Assembly: GCF_902459535.1 (NCBI RefSeq)
Contig: NZ_LR699553.1
Coordinates: 3,658,001-3,722,000 of the forward strand
DNA: 64,000 bases
Reading direction: 5' to 3'
Source: Paraburkholderia dioscoreae
GTDB lineage: Bacteria; Pseudomonadota; Gammaproteobacteria; Burkholderiales; Burkholderiaceae
Shown: piece by piece, positions 42,168 through 51,871 of the stretch
How positions within the stretch are numbered: position 1 is the first letter of the stretch
How the letters are laid out: each line of letters opens with the position of its first letter
Position numbers and translations under genes: made by a program
Notes under the pieces: model-generated
What the model saw: the letters and a program-made list of their open reading frames with translations, nothing else
The model's database searches: none
What the model was told of the DNA's origin: nothing

Positions 42168-43427
42168 TTACGCCGCTTCCAACGCCCATTCCACATGCTC
42201 GCGCACAACTGCGGAGGCGTCGCCGGCACGCAGTCTGAGCGCCTGCACGATTGCCTCGCGAGCCGCATCGCTCAAACTGTCGGGCGACGCACGCAGCGCG
42301 TTGCCCATGCCCACCGCGAGATTGCGCAGCCAGCTCTCGTAGCCGATCCGTCGAATCGCACTGCCCTGCATGCGCGTATCGAACTCGTCCGCGCTCCACG
42401 CGAAAAGCTCGACGAGCGACGCGCGATCGAGCCCATGCCGCACGTCGAAATCGGCGACCGGCGCGGCCTGCGCGAACTTGTTCCATGGGCACACGAGCTG
42501 GCAATCGTCGCAGCCATACACGCGATTACCGATCAGCGGCCGCATTTCCAGCGGAATGCTGCCCTTCAACTCGATCGTGAGATAGGAGATGCACAGCCGC
42601 GCATCGACCTTGTAAGGCGCGACGATCGCGCCGGTCGGACAGGCGCCGATGCAACGCGCGCAACTGCCGCAGTGCGAGCCCGGCGTTTCGGGCGCGAGCT
42701 CGGGCGATGTGTCGGCGTCCGCCGGCAACGGCACATCGACATAGATTTCGCCGAGGAAAAACAGCGACCCGGCGTCGCGCTGCAACAGCAGCGTATGTTT
42801 GCCGCGCCAGCCGATGCCGGCCTTCTGGGCAAGTTCTACCTCCAGCACCGGCGCCGAATCGGTAAATACGCGGTAGCCGAACGCGCCGATCTCCGCCTCG
42901 ATTTTTTCGGCGAGATGTTGCAGACGGTTACGCATGACCTTGTGATAGTCGCGGCCGCGCGCATAGATCGACACCACCGCTGCGCACGGGTCCGCGAGCC
43001 GCGCGTGCTCGGCCGCGCGCCAGTCCTGCCTGGCGTGCTTTTCCTGCATGAGCGGCCCCTCCTGCAAAGCGCTTTCATGCGCCTTTCCGCTCATTGTCCC
43101 GGCGGGCAGATAAGCGATGCGCGCCGTAATCACACGTCGCGTGCCGGCCACAAGCTCGGCGGGCCGCGCGCGTTTCATGCCGTGTTTCGCCATATAATCC
43201 ATCTCGCCGTGGCAACCCGCTTCCAGCCAGGCTGCAAGCGGCGCTTCGGCGGCGGAGAGATCGGTGTCGCTAATGCCGATCGCTCCGAAACCCAGTTCAC
43301 GGCCCCACGTTTTGATGTTCAGCGCGAGCGCGTTCAGCGCCGTTTCATCGAAATGACGCTCGGCACGCGCATCGTCGTCAGACGCAGGCGTGCAGGAAAC
43401 AGGGGACTCCGGACTTCGGTTCATCAC
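42168..43427 (-). CDS. queG: Epoxyqueuosine reductase
   Basis: A 419-residue iron-sulfur enzyme that uses cobalamin to reduce epoxyqueuosine to queuosine in tRNA. Two 4Fe-4S clusters are marked by HCGSCARCIGACP and YGCDDCQLVCPW. A C-terminal HEAT-like region follows (LRNLAVGMGNAL, VREHVEWALEAA). An N-terminal extension of about 25 residues precedes the usual start. It is divergent from tsaE, with only 14 bases between the start codons, so the promoters must overlap or lie inside the opposite genes. Confidence 0.95.
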   Translation of the reverse strand: MMNRSPESPVSCTPASDDDARAERHFDETALNALALNIKTWGRELGFGAIGISDTDLSAAEAPLAAWLEAGCHGEMDYMAKHGMKRARPAELVAGTRRVITARIAYLPAGTMSGKAHESALQEGPLMQEKHARQDWRAAEHARLADPCAAVVSIYARGRDYHKVMRNRLQHLAEKIEAEIGAFGYRVFTDSAPVLEVELAQKAGIGWRGKHTLLLQRDAGSLFFLGEIYVDVPLPADADTSPELAPETPGSHCGSCARCIGACPTGAIVAPYKVDARLCISYLTIELKGSIPLEMRPLIGNRVYGCDDCQLVCPWNKFAQAAPVADFDVRHGLDRASLVELFAWSADEFDTRMQGSAIRRIGYESWLRNLAVGMGNALRASPDSLSDAAREAIVQALRLRAGDASAVVREHVEWALEAA

Positions 43428-43441
43428 GCCATTTTACGAGA

Positions 43442-44020
43442 ATGCCTGTCAATCCCAATCTCGCGATCCAACCGCCCGCCAACGTCCTGCTCGAACGCAC
43501 CTTCGCGCTCGCGGACGAAGCCGCCACACTCGCGTTCGGCGAGCGCTTCGCGAAGGCGATCGAAAGCGTGCGTGAAGCGTCGCGGCACACGCCGGGCGTT
43601 CAGGACCGCACGGCATTCCACGGACTGCAAGTGCAACTCGTCGGCGACCTCGGTGCCGGCAAAACCACTCTCGTGCGCGCGACCTTGCGCGGCCTCGGCC
43701 ATACCGGCCGCGTGCGCAGTCCCACTTACACACTCGTCGAACCTTATGTGCTCGCGCGCCCCGCCGGGGAACTCGCGCTCTATCACTTCGATCTGTACAG
43801 ATTCACCGATCCGGCCGAATGGGCCGACGCGGGCTTTCGCGAGTACTTCGACAGCGGCGCGGTCTGCCTCGTCGAATGGCCGCAACGCGCGGGGCGTCTC
43901 TTAGGCGTGCCGGATCTCGTCTTCTCGCTCGACCTCGATAACGAGAACCAGGGCGGTGGCCGTGTGCTCGTCGCACGGGCATACAGCGAACCAGGAAAGG
44001 CATGTCTCGAAAGATGTTGA
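43442..44020 (+). CDS. tsaE: tRNA threonylcarbamoyladenosine biosynthesis ATPase TsaE
   Basis: A 192-residue ATPase that works with TsaB and TsaD to make t6A37 in tRNA. The Walker A loop is GDLGAGKTT, followed by VRSPTYTLVE and YHFDLYRF, all typical; VEWPQRAG comes later. The C-terminal 20 residues overlap the start of the amidase gene by 19 bases. tsaE and a cell-wall amidase are a common gene pair in proteobacteria. Confidence 0.95.
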   Translation: MPVNPNLAIQPPANVLLERTFALADEAATLAFGERFAKAIESVREASRHTPGVQDRTAFHGLQVQLVGDLGAGKTTLVRATLRGLGHTGRVRSPTYTLVEPYVLARPAGELALYHFDLYRFTDPAEWADAGFREYFDSGAVCLVEWPQRAGRLLGVPDLVFSLDLDNENQGGGRVLVARAYSEPGKACLERC

Positions 44021-45600
44021 TCAAACCGTTCCGCTCGATCGAATCGGCGGCCACCGCAACGCATAACTGGCGGCGCCGGCAGATTCTGCGCGCGGGTGCG
44101 TCCACGCTCGTGCTCGGCCTCGTCGCGCCGCGTCTCGCGTGGGCGAGTTCGGTGCTCGGCGTGCGGGTCTGGCCGGCGCGCGACTACACGCGCGTGACGA
44201 TCGAATCCGATCAGCCTCTGCAGAACGCACAGCAGTTGCTGCAGGGACCCGACCGGCTGGTGGTCGATCTGAGCGGCCTCGATCTGGACCAGGCGCTCAA
44301 GGATCTCGTCTCGAAGATCACGCCGAACGATCCGCAGATTCAATCGGTGCGCGTCGGGCAATATCAGCCGCATGTGGTGCGCATGGTGTTCGACCTGAAG
44401 GGCTCGGTGAAGCCGCAGGTGTTCACGCTGCCGCCGGTCGGCGCGTACAAGTACCGGCTGGTGTTCGACCTGTACCCCGCGGTCGCACCTGATCCGTTGA
44501 TGGATCTGCTCGCGCAGACAGAACGCAAGCAACAGACGCTGAACGAAGAGAATAGCGCGCCGCCGCCTGCCACGCTGAGCGGCCCCGGCACTACGCCGCC
44601 CACCGCCGACAACAGTGAGGCGTTCTTCGAGCGTTACGCGCAGAACAGCGGCAGCGGGTCCGCGCCGAGCGTGCCGCGTCCGACCGCGCACGTCACGCCA
44701 ACGCCCGCTCCGCCGATCCTCGGCAAGCCCGCCACGCCGACGGCACCGGTGGCGCCGCCCACGGCCATCGCACGCAACAAAGGCAACAGTGGCAACAGTG
44801 GCAACAGCGCCAGCACGCTGGGCGCGGACGACGCCGCCAGCGACGATACCTACGCGTTCACCACGCCCAAGTCCGGCAAGAGCAACACGGTGCGTCTGTT
44901 GACCGTCGCGATCGACCCCGGTCACGGCGGCGAAGATCCGGGCGCGATCGGCGGCTCGGGCACGTATGAGAAACACGTCGCGCTGGACATCGCGAAGAAG
45001 TTGCGCGCGAAGATCGACGCGCAACCGAACATGCGCGCCATGATGACGCGCGACGCCGACTTCTTCGTGCCGCTGAACGTGCGCGTACAGAAGGCGCGGC
45101 GCGTCGGCGCGGACCTGTTCGTGTCGATCCATGCCGACGCGTTCACCACGCCCGACGCGAAGGGCTCGTCGGTGTTCGCGCTGTCCGAGCACGGCGCGTC
45201 GAGCGCCGCGGCGCGCTGGATGGCGAACAAGGAAAACTCGTCGGATCAGATCGGCGGGATCAACATCAAGTCCGCCGACGCTACCGTGAACCGCGCGCTG
45301 TTCGATATGTCAACCACCGCGCAGATTCGCGACTCCATGCGCTACGGCAACTTCGTGCTGAAGGAGATCGGCGGCATCAACAAGCTGCACAAGGGCTCGG
45401 TCGAACAGGCGGGGTTCGCGGTGCTGAAGGCGCCGGACATTCCGTCGATCCTCGTGGAGACGGCGTTCATCAGCAACCCGGACGAAGAGCGCCGCCTGAA
45501 CGACGACGCGTATCGCGACAAAATGGCCGACGCGATCATGACCGGCATCAAGCGCTATTTCGCGGCGAATCCGCCGCTCGCGAAAAGCCGCATGACGTGA
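44002..45600 (+). CDS. amiC: N-acetylmuramoyl-L-alanine amidase (AmiC-type, Tat exported)
   Basis: A 532-residue periplasmic amidase that cuts the stem peptide from peptidoglycan during cell separation. The N-terminus has a twin-arginine signal (WRRRQILRAG then a hydrophobic stretch ending RLAWA). An AMIN domain for septal targeting covers about residues 45-160. A disordered Pro/Thr/Asn linker (including NSGNSGNS) follows, and an Amidase_3 domain covers about 305-525 with zinc ligands in DPGHGGEDPG, YEKHVALD and SIHADAF and the catalytic Glu in LVETAFISN. AGGAAAGG precedes the ATG, inside the end of tsaE. Confidence 0.95.
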   Translation: MSRKMLIKPFRSIESAATATHNWRRRQILRAGASTLVLGLVAPRLAWASSVLGVRVWPARDYTRVTIESDQPLQNAQQLLQGPDRLVVDLSGLDLDQALKDLVSKITPNDPQIQSVRVGQYQPHVVRMVFDLKGSVKPQVFTLPPVGAYKYRLVFDLYPAVAPDPLMDLLAQTERKQQTLNEENSAPPPATLSGPGTTPPTADNSEAFFERYAQNSGSGSAPSVPRPTAHVTPTPAPPILGKPATPTAPVAPPTAIARNKGNSGNSGNSASTLGADDAASDDTYAFTTPKSGKSNTVRLLTVAIDPGHGGEDPGAIGGSGTYEKHVALDIAKKLRAKIDAQPNMRAMMTRDADFFVPLNVRVQKARRVGADLFVSIHADAFTTPDAKGSSVFALSEHGASSAAARWMANKENSSDQIGGINIKSADATVNRALFDMSTTAQIRDSMRYGNFVLKEIGGINKLHKGSVEQAGFAVLKAPDIPSILVETAFISNPDEERRLNDDAYRDKMADAIMTGIKRYFAANPPLAKSRMT

Positions 45601-45625
45601 TGACTTCGCTTGCGACGATGCGATG

Positions 45626-45656
45626 AAATACGGCCGCTCGATGCGGCCGTATTTTC
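45626..45656 (+). terminator. Rho-independent terminator after amiC
   Basis: AAATACGGCCGC pairs perfectly with GCGGCCGTATTT around TCGAT, followed by TTCG. It is about 25 bases past the stop codon. Confidence 0.85.
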
Positions 45657-45716
45657 GTCGTCGTTGTGCGCGTTTTCGTGCGTATTTTCGCGCTCGCCTT
45701 CGCCCCGTTTTCGCGC

Positions 45717-46619
45717 TCAATCGGACGCGCCGGTTGCCCGACGCGCCGGTGAAAACCGCTGCACGACCCAGCCGCCGAACACATTCACGGCCAACCCCGC
45801 CATCACCAGCAACGCACCGCCGATCTGCGCCGCAGACAGTTGCTCATCGAGAAACAGCGACGCCGACGCGAGCCCGACGATCGGCACCAGCAGCGAAAAC
45901 GGCGCGACCTGGCTTGCCGGGTAGCGCGACAGCAGTCGGCTCCACAACCCGTACCCGAGCAGCGTGGCAATGAACGCGAGATACACGATCGCGAAAATCG
46001 ACATCGCGCTGATGCCGGCGAGCGCCGCGACGATCCGCTGCGGGCCCTCGAACGCGTACGACAGCGCGAAAAACGGCAGCGGCGGGATCAGGCTGCCCCA
46101 CACCACGAGTCCGACGAGATCGACCTTGCCGACCTTCTTCGTGACGATGTTGCCGAGCGCCCATGAACACGCGGCGCACAGCGTGAGGACGAAACCGGCC
46201 AGCGTCATGGCACGGCCCCCCTGCATGCCGATCACGGCAAGCCCGGCCGCCGCGATCGCCAATCCCGCGACATTCGGCAAGCGGAACCGCTCATGCAGGA
46301 AGATGGCCGCGAAGATCAGCGTAAAAAACGCCTGCGCCTGCAACACCAGCGACGCGAGTCCGGCGGGCATGCCGACATACATGGCCGAAAACAGAAAAGC
46401 GAACTGCCCGAACGAGATCGTCGCGCCATAGGCGAGCAGCCAGCGCCACGGCAGTTTGGGCCGCTTGATGAAAAACACCGCCGGCACCGCGGCGAGCGTG
46501 AAGCGCAGCGCGCCGAGCAGCATCGGCGGCACGCCATGCAGGCCGACTTTGATCACGACGAAGTTGACGCCCCACGCCACGACGACGACCAGCGCGAGCA
46601 GCAAGTCCCTGGGCGACAT
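45717..46619 (-). CDS. eamA: EamA-family transporter, close to the O-acetylserine/cysteine exporter
   Basis: A 300-residue inner membrane protein of the drug/metabolite transporter superfamily with ten hydrophobic segments in two EamA repeats. Blocks such as VVVAWGVNFVVIKVGLHG, SFGQFAFLFSAMYVG, MPAGLASLVLQAQAFFT and APFSLLVPIVGLASA match the E. coli EamA (YdeD) exporter that I remember closely. That protein exports cysteine and O-acetylserine. The start at 46619 (MSPRDLLLA) is preferred over the much longer open frame. It is divergent from the pirin gene. Confidence 0.88.
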   Translation of the reverse strand: MSPRDLLLALVVVVAWGVNFVVIKVGLHGVPPMLLGALRFTLAAVPAVFFIKRPKLPWRWLLAYGATISFGQFAFLFSAMYVGMPAGLASLVLQAQAFFTLIFAAIFLHERFRLPNVAGLAIAAAGLAVIGMQGGRAMTLAGFVLTLCAACSWALGNIVTKKVGKVDLVGLVVWGSLIPPLPFFALSYAFEGPQRIVAALAGISAMSIFAIVYLAFIATLLGYGLWSRLLSRYPASQVAPFSLLVPIVGLASASLFLDEQLSAAQIGGALLVMAGLAVNVFGGWVVQRFSPARRATGASD

Positions 46620-46807
46620 GCGGTCTCCAATTGATTGTTCGATCCGGCAGTTTAGCGGAGCGGGCAGAAGCGAGCGATGGACCGCCCGATGGACCGCATT
46701 ACGGATTCCCGGAACGACGGCATGCCGCCCAGCCATCGTCATGGCGCCCTCCGCAGTAGAATCGTCCATTGAGCCGAATCTCCCCCATTCTTCCAGCCGA
46801 GCCCGCC

Positions 46808-47683
46808 ATGTCTTCCTCGATCAAAGCAGTCCTCAAGCCGCATCTGCGCGACGTCGGCAATCTGACCGTGCGGCGCGTGCTGCCGGCCATGCAGGCGCGC
46901 CTGATCGGCCCGTTCATCTTCTTCGACCACATGGGCCCGGCCACCCTCGAACCCGGCGTCGGCCTCGACGTGCGGCCGCATCCGCATATCGGCCTCGCCA
47001 CGGTGACCTATCTGTTCGAAGGGGCGGTCATGCATCGCGACAGCCTGGGCTCGGCGCAGAAGATCGTCCCCGGCGACGTCAACTGGATGACAGCCGGGCG
47101 CGGCATTGTCCACTCCGAGCGCACGCCGGACGAGGATCGCGCGAGCGGCCTGACCATGCACGGCATTCAGACCTGGGTCGCCCTGCCGCTCGAAGACGAA
47201 GAGATCGAGCCGTCGTTCGCGCATCACGCGGCGAACACGCTGCCGGTGGTCGAGCGCAACGGCGTCACGCTGCGGGTGATCGCGGGCACGGCTTTCGGTG
47301 CAACCTCGCCGGTCGCGACGTTCTCCGGCACGCTGTATGTCGCCGGCGAATTCGCGCCGGGCAGCGCCTTCGCGCTCGAACCGGAACACGAGGAACGCGG
47401 CGTCTATCTCGTGGACGGCGATCTGGAAATCGACGGCACGCCGCTCGAAGCCGCTCAGATGGCCGTGCTCGCGCTCGACGAAACGGTCACGCTGGCGAGC
47501 ACCCACGGCGCGCGCGTCATGCTGCTCGGCGGCGAGAAGCTGGATGGCGAGCGCTTTATCGAGTGGAATTTCGTCGCCAGTTCGCGCGAGAAAATCGAAG
47601 CCGCGAAGCTGGCGTGGACCCATCAGGAAATGGGCAAGGTGCCGGGCGAAACCGAATGGATTCCGCTACCCCAGCGCAAATGA
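46808..47683 (+). CDS. Pirin family protein
   Basis: A 291-residue bicupin of the pirin family. The N-terminal cupin has the metal-binding block PHPHIGLATVTYLFEG with HRDSLG and the characteristic AGRGIVHSER. The C-terminal cupin ends LLGGEKLDGERFIEWNFV. Some pirins are quercetin dioxygenases, others regulators; which applies here is unknown. The start at 46808 (MSSSIKAVL) is preferred to an upstream one at 46769. It precedes cnoX on the same strand. Confidence 0.9.
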   Translation: MSSSIKAVLKPHLRDVGNLTVRRVLPAMQARLIGPFIFFDHMGPATLEPGVGLDVRPHPHIGLATVTYLFEGAVMHRDSLGSAQKIVPGDVNWMTAGRGIVHSERTPDEDRASGLTMHGIQTWVALPLEDEEIEPSFAHHAANTLPVVERNGVTLRVIAGTAFGATSPVATFSGTLYVAGEFAPGSAFALEPEHEERGVYLVDGDLEIDGTPLEAAQMAVLALDETVTLASTHGARVMLLGGEKLDGERFIEWNFVASSREKIEAAKLAWTHQEMGKVPGETEWIPLPQRK

Positions 47684-47764
47684 GCACCGGCGGGTTCAGG
47701 CAGCATTGAATCCGTGGCGTTTGGCCCCAAATAACCGTCAAACCGTTTTATCGACGAGGACGCA

Positions 47765-48613
47765 ATGGACACCACTCTGGCCACTTTCGAACAGGACGTC
47801 ATCACGGCGTCGACACTGGCCCCCGTGCTGGTCGATTTCTGGGCGCCCTGGTGCGGCCCCTGCAAGACCCTCGGCCCGATGCTCGAAAAGCTCGAAGCCG
47901 AAGCCGCCGGCAAATGGAAGCTGGTGAAGGTCAACGTAGACGAGAACCAGGAACTGGCCGCGCACTTCCAGGTGCGCAGCATTCCGCACGTCATGGCATT
48001 CGCCGACGGGCGGCCGGTCGATCAGTTCGTCGGCGTGCTGCCTGAAGGTCAGTTGCGCGAATTTATCGAGCGGCTCGTGCCGCAAGGCGCGGATGCCGCG
48101 CGTCTGGAGGCGCAAACCGCGCTCGCCGAAGGCCGCCGCGAAGATGCCTACGACGCGCTGCAAGCCGCCCTCGCCTACGACCCGGGTTTCGACGAAGCGC
48201 GCATGGACCGCATTGAAATGCTGCTCGAAGACAACCGTATCGACGAAGCCCGCAACGAAGTCGATCTGCTGTCGCCGAAAACGACGCAAGGTATCGACGC
48301 GCGCTTCAACGCGATCAAGACGCGTCTCGACGCGGTGGACGCCGCCGCGGCCTTGCCGCCGACCGATGCGCTGGAAGCGAAGGTCGCCGCCGACCCAACC
48401 GATCTCGAAGCGCGCTTCGATCTGGCCAGCGCGTTCATCGCCCGCCTCAAGTATGCGGAAGCGCTCGAACAGTTGCTTGCGATCGTGCAGCGCGACCGCG
48501 CGTTCCGCGACGATATCGGCCGTAAGACCATGCTGTCGGTGTTCGATCTGGCCGCGCATCAGCCGGAGCTGGTGTCGCAATGGCGGCGCAAGCTGAGCGC
48601 CTCGCTGTTCTGA
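47765..48613 (+). CDS. cnoX: Thioredoxin-TPR chaperedoxin (CnoX/YbbN type)
   Basis: A 282-residue protein with an N-terminal thioredoxin domain carrying a full WCGPCK active site and a C-terminal TPR-like helical region (ALAEGRREDAYDALQAAL, ARNEVDLLSPKT, LASAFIARLKYAEALEQLLAI). In E. coli CnoX lacks one active-site Cys and guards proteins from hypochlorous acid oxidation; the intact CxxC here suggests reductase activity as well. GACGAGGACGCA precedes the ATG. Confidence 0.92.
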   Translation: MDTTLATFEQDVITASTLAPVLVDFWAPWCGPCKTLGPMLEKLEAEAAGKWKLVKVNVDENQELAAHFQVRSIPHVMAFADGRPVDQFVGVLPEGQLREFIERLVPQGADAARLEAQTALAEGRREDAYDALQAALAYDPGFDEARMDRIEMLLEDNRIDEARNEVDLLSPKTTQGIDARFNAIKTRLDAVDAAAALPPTDALEAKVAADPTDLEARFDLASAFIARLKYAEALEQLLAIVQRDRAFRDDIGRKTMLSVFDLAAHQPELVSQWRRKLSASLF

Positions 48614-48625
48614 TCTGCCCAGTCG

Positions 48626-48662
48626 GTATTCAGGCGCCGCCGGTGTGCCGCCGCCTGAATAC
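48626..48662. terminator. Probable terminator hairpin between cnoX and tcdA
   Basis: GTATTCAGGCG (48626-48636) pairs with CGCCTGAATAC (48652-48662). The 3' arm is followed by two more CTGAATAC-like copies. There is no T-run. Confidence 0.45.
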
Positions 48663-48716
48663 CTGAATACCTGAATCTTCGGCTTTGCCGCGGCACCTGC
48701 CGCAACGTGAATCACC

Positions 48717-49574
48717 TCAAGCCGTCGCCTGCTTCGCCAACGCCCGCAGCACATGCGCAGCCGCGGCAAAGCCAAAGCTCGCCGTCACGCACACGCTCGA
48801 ACCGAAGCCCGCACAGTTCAAACCGACCGGTCCCGTGTGACCCGGCGACGTGCTCACGTGCTCGGCTTCCATGTCTATATCGCAGACGGCGGCTTCCGGG
48901 TAGATCAACGGCTCGTCGGAATACACCGCGCTCACCTTGAACTTCGCCTTCGGCCCGCGCGGAAAGCCGTGCTGTTTGCGCAGTTGTCCGCGCACTTTCG
49001 ACAACAACGGGTCTTGAATGGTCAGCGCGAGATCGTCGATGCGAATGCGCGTCGGATCGAGCTGGCCGCCCGCGCCGCCGACCGTGATCAACGGCTGTTT
49101 CTTTTCCACACACCATGCGATCAACGCCGTCTTGGTGCGCACGCTGTCAATCGCATCGACCACGTAATCGAAGCCGCCGCCGAGCGTAGCCTCGAAATTG
49201 TCCGGCTCGACGAAGTCTTCGATCAGGCGCACGTCGCAAAACGGATTGATCGCCGCGATGCGTTCCGCCATTGCTTCGACCTTCGGTTTCCCGTAGTTGC
49301 CGTCGAGTGCGTGGATCTGCCGGTTAGTGTTGCTCTCGGCGACGTTGTCGAGATCGATCAGCGTCAGCGTGCCGACCGCGCTGCGCGCGAGCGCCTCGGC
49401 CACCCACGACCCGACCCCGCCAATGCCGATCACCGCCACGTGCGCGCCTTCGAACGCAGCGAGCGCCGGTGCGCCGTACAGGCGGGCAATGCCGCCGAAG
49501 CGCCGCTCGCGGTCGGCGGTTTCACTCCCGTCGAGGCTGGTAGTAAGATCGGATGGCGCGGTGGTGCTGGACAT
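48717..49574 (-). CDS. tcdA: tRNA threonylcarbamoyladenosine dehydratase
   Basis: A 285-residue ThiF/E1-like enzyme that cyclises t6A to ct6A at tRNA position 37 using ATP. The nucleotide motif is VAVIGIGGVGSWVAEALARS, followed by DLDNVAESNTNRQ and FDYVVDAIDSVRTK. The start at 49574 is chosen; five more residues are possible. It complements tsaE in the same tRNA modification pathway, some 5 kb away. Confidence 0.93.
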   Translation of the reverse strand: MSSTTAPSDLTTSLDGSETADRERRFGGIARLYGAPALAAFEGAHVAVIGIGGVGSWVAEALARSAVGTLTLIDLDNVAESNTNRQIHALDGNYGKPKVEAMAERIAAINPFCDVRLIEDFVEPDNFEATLGGGFDYVVDAIDSVRTKTALIAWCVEKKQPLITVGGAGGQLDPTRIRIDDLALTIQDPLLSKVRGQLRKQHGFPRGPKAKFKVSAVYSDEPLIYPEAAVCDIDMEAEHVSTSPGHTGPVGLNCAGFGSSVCVTASFGFAAAAHVLRALAKQATA

Positions 49575-49768
49575 GATGGCAGGGCTCACTGGTCAGGCAA
49601 AAATACAGAATGGCGACGCTCACGCGTACGCAACCCCGTATTCTGCCTGAACGCACCAGCTTGCATCGGCGCGCAAAGAGCAGCGCCGTGGGCCACAGCG
49701 CGTCGGCATGCACCACAGCACCGCGTGAGACCTTGACCTGGCTACGCGCAAAAAATTAGCGTCTTAGC

Positions 49769-49774
49769 TATACT
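49769..49774 (+). promoter_or_regulatory. Possible -10 element of pdxH
   Basis: TATACT lies 29 bases before the pdxH ATG in an AT-rich stretch. A good -35 is not apparent. Confidence 0.35.
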
Positions 49775-49802
49775 GATTGGACTGTAGCGTTCGCATAAGA
49801 AC

Positions 49803-50444
49803 ATGACCTCACTCGCCGAACTTCGAAAAAACTATTCGCTGGGTTCTTTGGACGTCGGCGATGTCGACCGCAACCCGTTTCGTCAATTCGACATGTGGTT
49901 CAAACAGGCGGTAGACGCCCAACTGCCCGAACCGAATACCATGACGGTGGCCACGGTCGACTCGCGCGGCCGGCCATCGGCGCGCATCGTGCTGATCAAA
50001 GGCGTCGATGAGCGCGGCTTTGTGTTCTTCACCAATTACGAGAGCCGTAAAGGCCGCGAACTGGCGGCCAATCCCTACGCCAGCCTGCTGTTCTACTGGA
50101 TCGAACTGGAGCGCCAGGTGCGCGTAGAGGGACGCATCGTCAAGACCAGTGCGGAAGAAAGCGATGGCTATTTCGAGTCGCGCCCGCTCGGTTCACGTAT
50201 CGGTGCGTGGGCATCCAATCAGAGTCAGGTAATTGAAAGCCGTTCGCAGCTCGAAACACGCGAACGCGAATTCAGCCTGTTATACGGCGATCAGCCGCCG
50301 CGTCCGCCACACTGGGGCGGCTATCGTTTGGTACCCGAAGCAATCGAGTTCTGGCAAGGCCGGCCGTCGCGTCTGCACGACCGCTTGCTCTACACCCGAT
50401 CGGACGAACAGAGCGACTGGCAAATCTCCCGCCTGTCGCCTTGA
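49803..50444 (+). CDS. pdxH: Pyridoxamine 5'-phosphate oxidase
   Basis: A 213-residue FMN enzyme that oxidises pyridoxine or pyridoxamine 5'-phosphate to PLP. Blocks NPFRQFDMWFKQA, MTVATVDSRGRPSARIVLIKG, GFVFFTNYESRKG and the C-terminal LVPEAIEFWQGRPSRLHDR are diagnostic. It is divergent from tcdA. Confidence 0.97.
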   Translation: MTSLAELRKNYSLGSLDVGDVDRNPFRQFDMWFKQAVDAQLPEPNTMTVATVDSRGRPSARIVLIKGVDERGFVFFTNYESRKGRELAANPYASLLFYWIELERQVRVEGRIVKTSAEESDGYFESRPLGSRIGAWASNQSQVIESRSQLETREREFSLLYGDQPPRPPHWGGYRLVPEAIEFWQGRPSRLHDRLLYTRSDEQSDWQISRLSP

Positions 50445-50585
50445 ACTGGAATACAACACCGGCAGTGCGTTGCCAATGCAGCAGCGCGCGCCGGCCGGAC
50501 GGCATCTCGCGGCATAGGAGTTGCGCCGCATCGAGCTGCGGTCCACACAAGCTTTGCTTTAATTCAACGGACACGGAGAGATCGC

Positions 50586-51800
50586 ATGTTCTGGGAGAAG
50601 AAGCTGGCGCAGTGGGTGGAAGATGTAAAAACCAAGGCTAACGTTCCAGCACGCCTCGTGCTGTGGGACGGTCAGCAACATGACTTCGGGCAGTTCGCCG
50701 CGCCCCAGGTCACGCTACATGTCAAAAGCGCCACGGCGCTGCCGTATCTGCTCGAACCGAGCCTCGACAATCTCGGCGAGGCGTACGTGAAGGGCAAGAT
50801 CGACATCGAGGGCAAGCTGTCGGACATCATCAACGTCGGCTACCAGTTGGCGCGCAACACCGTCACCAGCGCGGGCAAGCTGGCGCGCGTGCGGCGCTAC
50901 TTCAGTCATTCGAAGGCGTCGGACAAGAAGGCGATCCAGTATCACTACGACGTCTCGAACGAGTTCTACAAGCTGTGGCTCGACGAGAACATGGTGTACT
51001 CGTGCGCCTACTTCGAGAACGGCGACGAAGATCTCGCCACCGCGCAGATCAAGAAGATCGACCACATCCTCACCAAGATCCAGTTGCAGCCGGGGCAGCG
51101 CCTGCTCGATATCGGCTGCGGCTGGGGCGCGCTCGTCCTGCGCGCGGCGCAGAAGTTCGGCGCGAAGTGTGTGGGCGTGACGCTCTCGCAGAATCAATTC
51201 GACCTCGCCACCGCGCGTGTGAAAGCCGCGGGCCTGGAAGGCCAGATCGAGATTCGTCTGCAGGATTACCGCGACGTCGAAGGGCAATTCGATCGCATTA
51301 CGAGCGTCGGCATGTTCGAGCACGTCGGCCGCAAGAATCTGCCGGGCTACTTCGAGAAGATTCGCGATCTGCTGGTCGACGACGGCGTCGCCATGAATCA
51401 CGGTATTACGTCGAGCGATTCGGACAGCGGCGAGACGGCACTCGGCGGCGGCGAATTCATCGACCGTTATGTGTTCCCGGACGGCGAACTGCCGCATATC
51501 AGCCTCGCGCTCGAAGCCATGCAGCGCGGCGGGCTCGAAGCAGTTGACGTCGAAAGCCTGCGCCGTCACTATGCGCACACGCTGGACATCTGGGCGGATA
51601 ATTTCGAAACACACGCGGACGAAGCCCGCAAACTGGTCGACGACGAAAAATTCCGCATCTGGCGCGTTTATCTCGCGGGTTGCGCCTACGCGTTCGAGAA
51701 CGACGACGTCTCCATCTACCAGGTGGTGTGCCGCAAAGCCGGCCGCAGCGCGAAAACCCTGCCGTGGTCGCGCCGCTATATGTACGACAAGCCGCTGTAA
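50586..51800 (+). CDS. cfa: Cyclopropane-fatty-acyl-phospholipid synthase
   Basis: A 404-residue SAM-dependent enzyme that converts membrane unsaturated acyl chains to cyclopropane acids. The SAM motif is LDIGCGWGALVLRAA; VYSCAYFENGDEDLATAQ, GVTLSQNQFDLA and VGMFEHVGRKN are typical, and the C-terminal half carries WRVYLAGCAYAFE. GGAGAGATCGC precedes the ATG. In other bacteria expression is linked to stationary phase and acid stress. Confidence 0.95.
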   Translation: MFWEKKLAQWVEDVKTKANVPARLVLWDGQQHDFGQFAAPQVTLHVKSATALPYLLEPSLDNLGEAYVKGKIDIEGKLSDIINVGYQLARNTVTSAGKLARVRRYFSHSKASDKKAIQYHYDVSNEFYKLWLDENMVYSCAYFENGDEDLATAQIKKIDHILTKIQLQPGQRLLDIGCGWGALVLRAAQKFGAKCVGVTLSQNQFDLATARVKAAGLEGQIEIRLQDYRDVEGQFDRITSVGMFEHVGRKNLPGYFEKIRDLLVDDGVAMNHGITSSDSDSGETALGGGEFIDRYVFPDGELPHISLALEAMQRGGLEAVDVESLRRHYAHTLDIWADNFETHADEARKLVDDEKFRIWRVYLAGCAYAFENDDVSIYQVVCRKAGRSAKTLPWSRRYMYDKPL

Positions 51801-51871
51801 TACGGTTGCGCCGCGGCGCCGTGCATGAGCGGGCGACGCGGCGCAACCTTTGAACAGCAGGCCGAACACCG

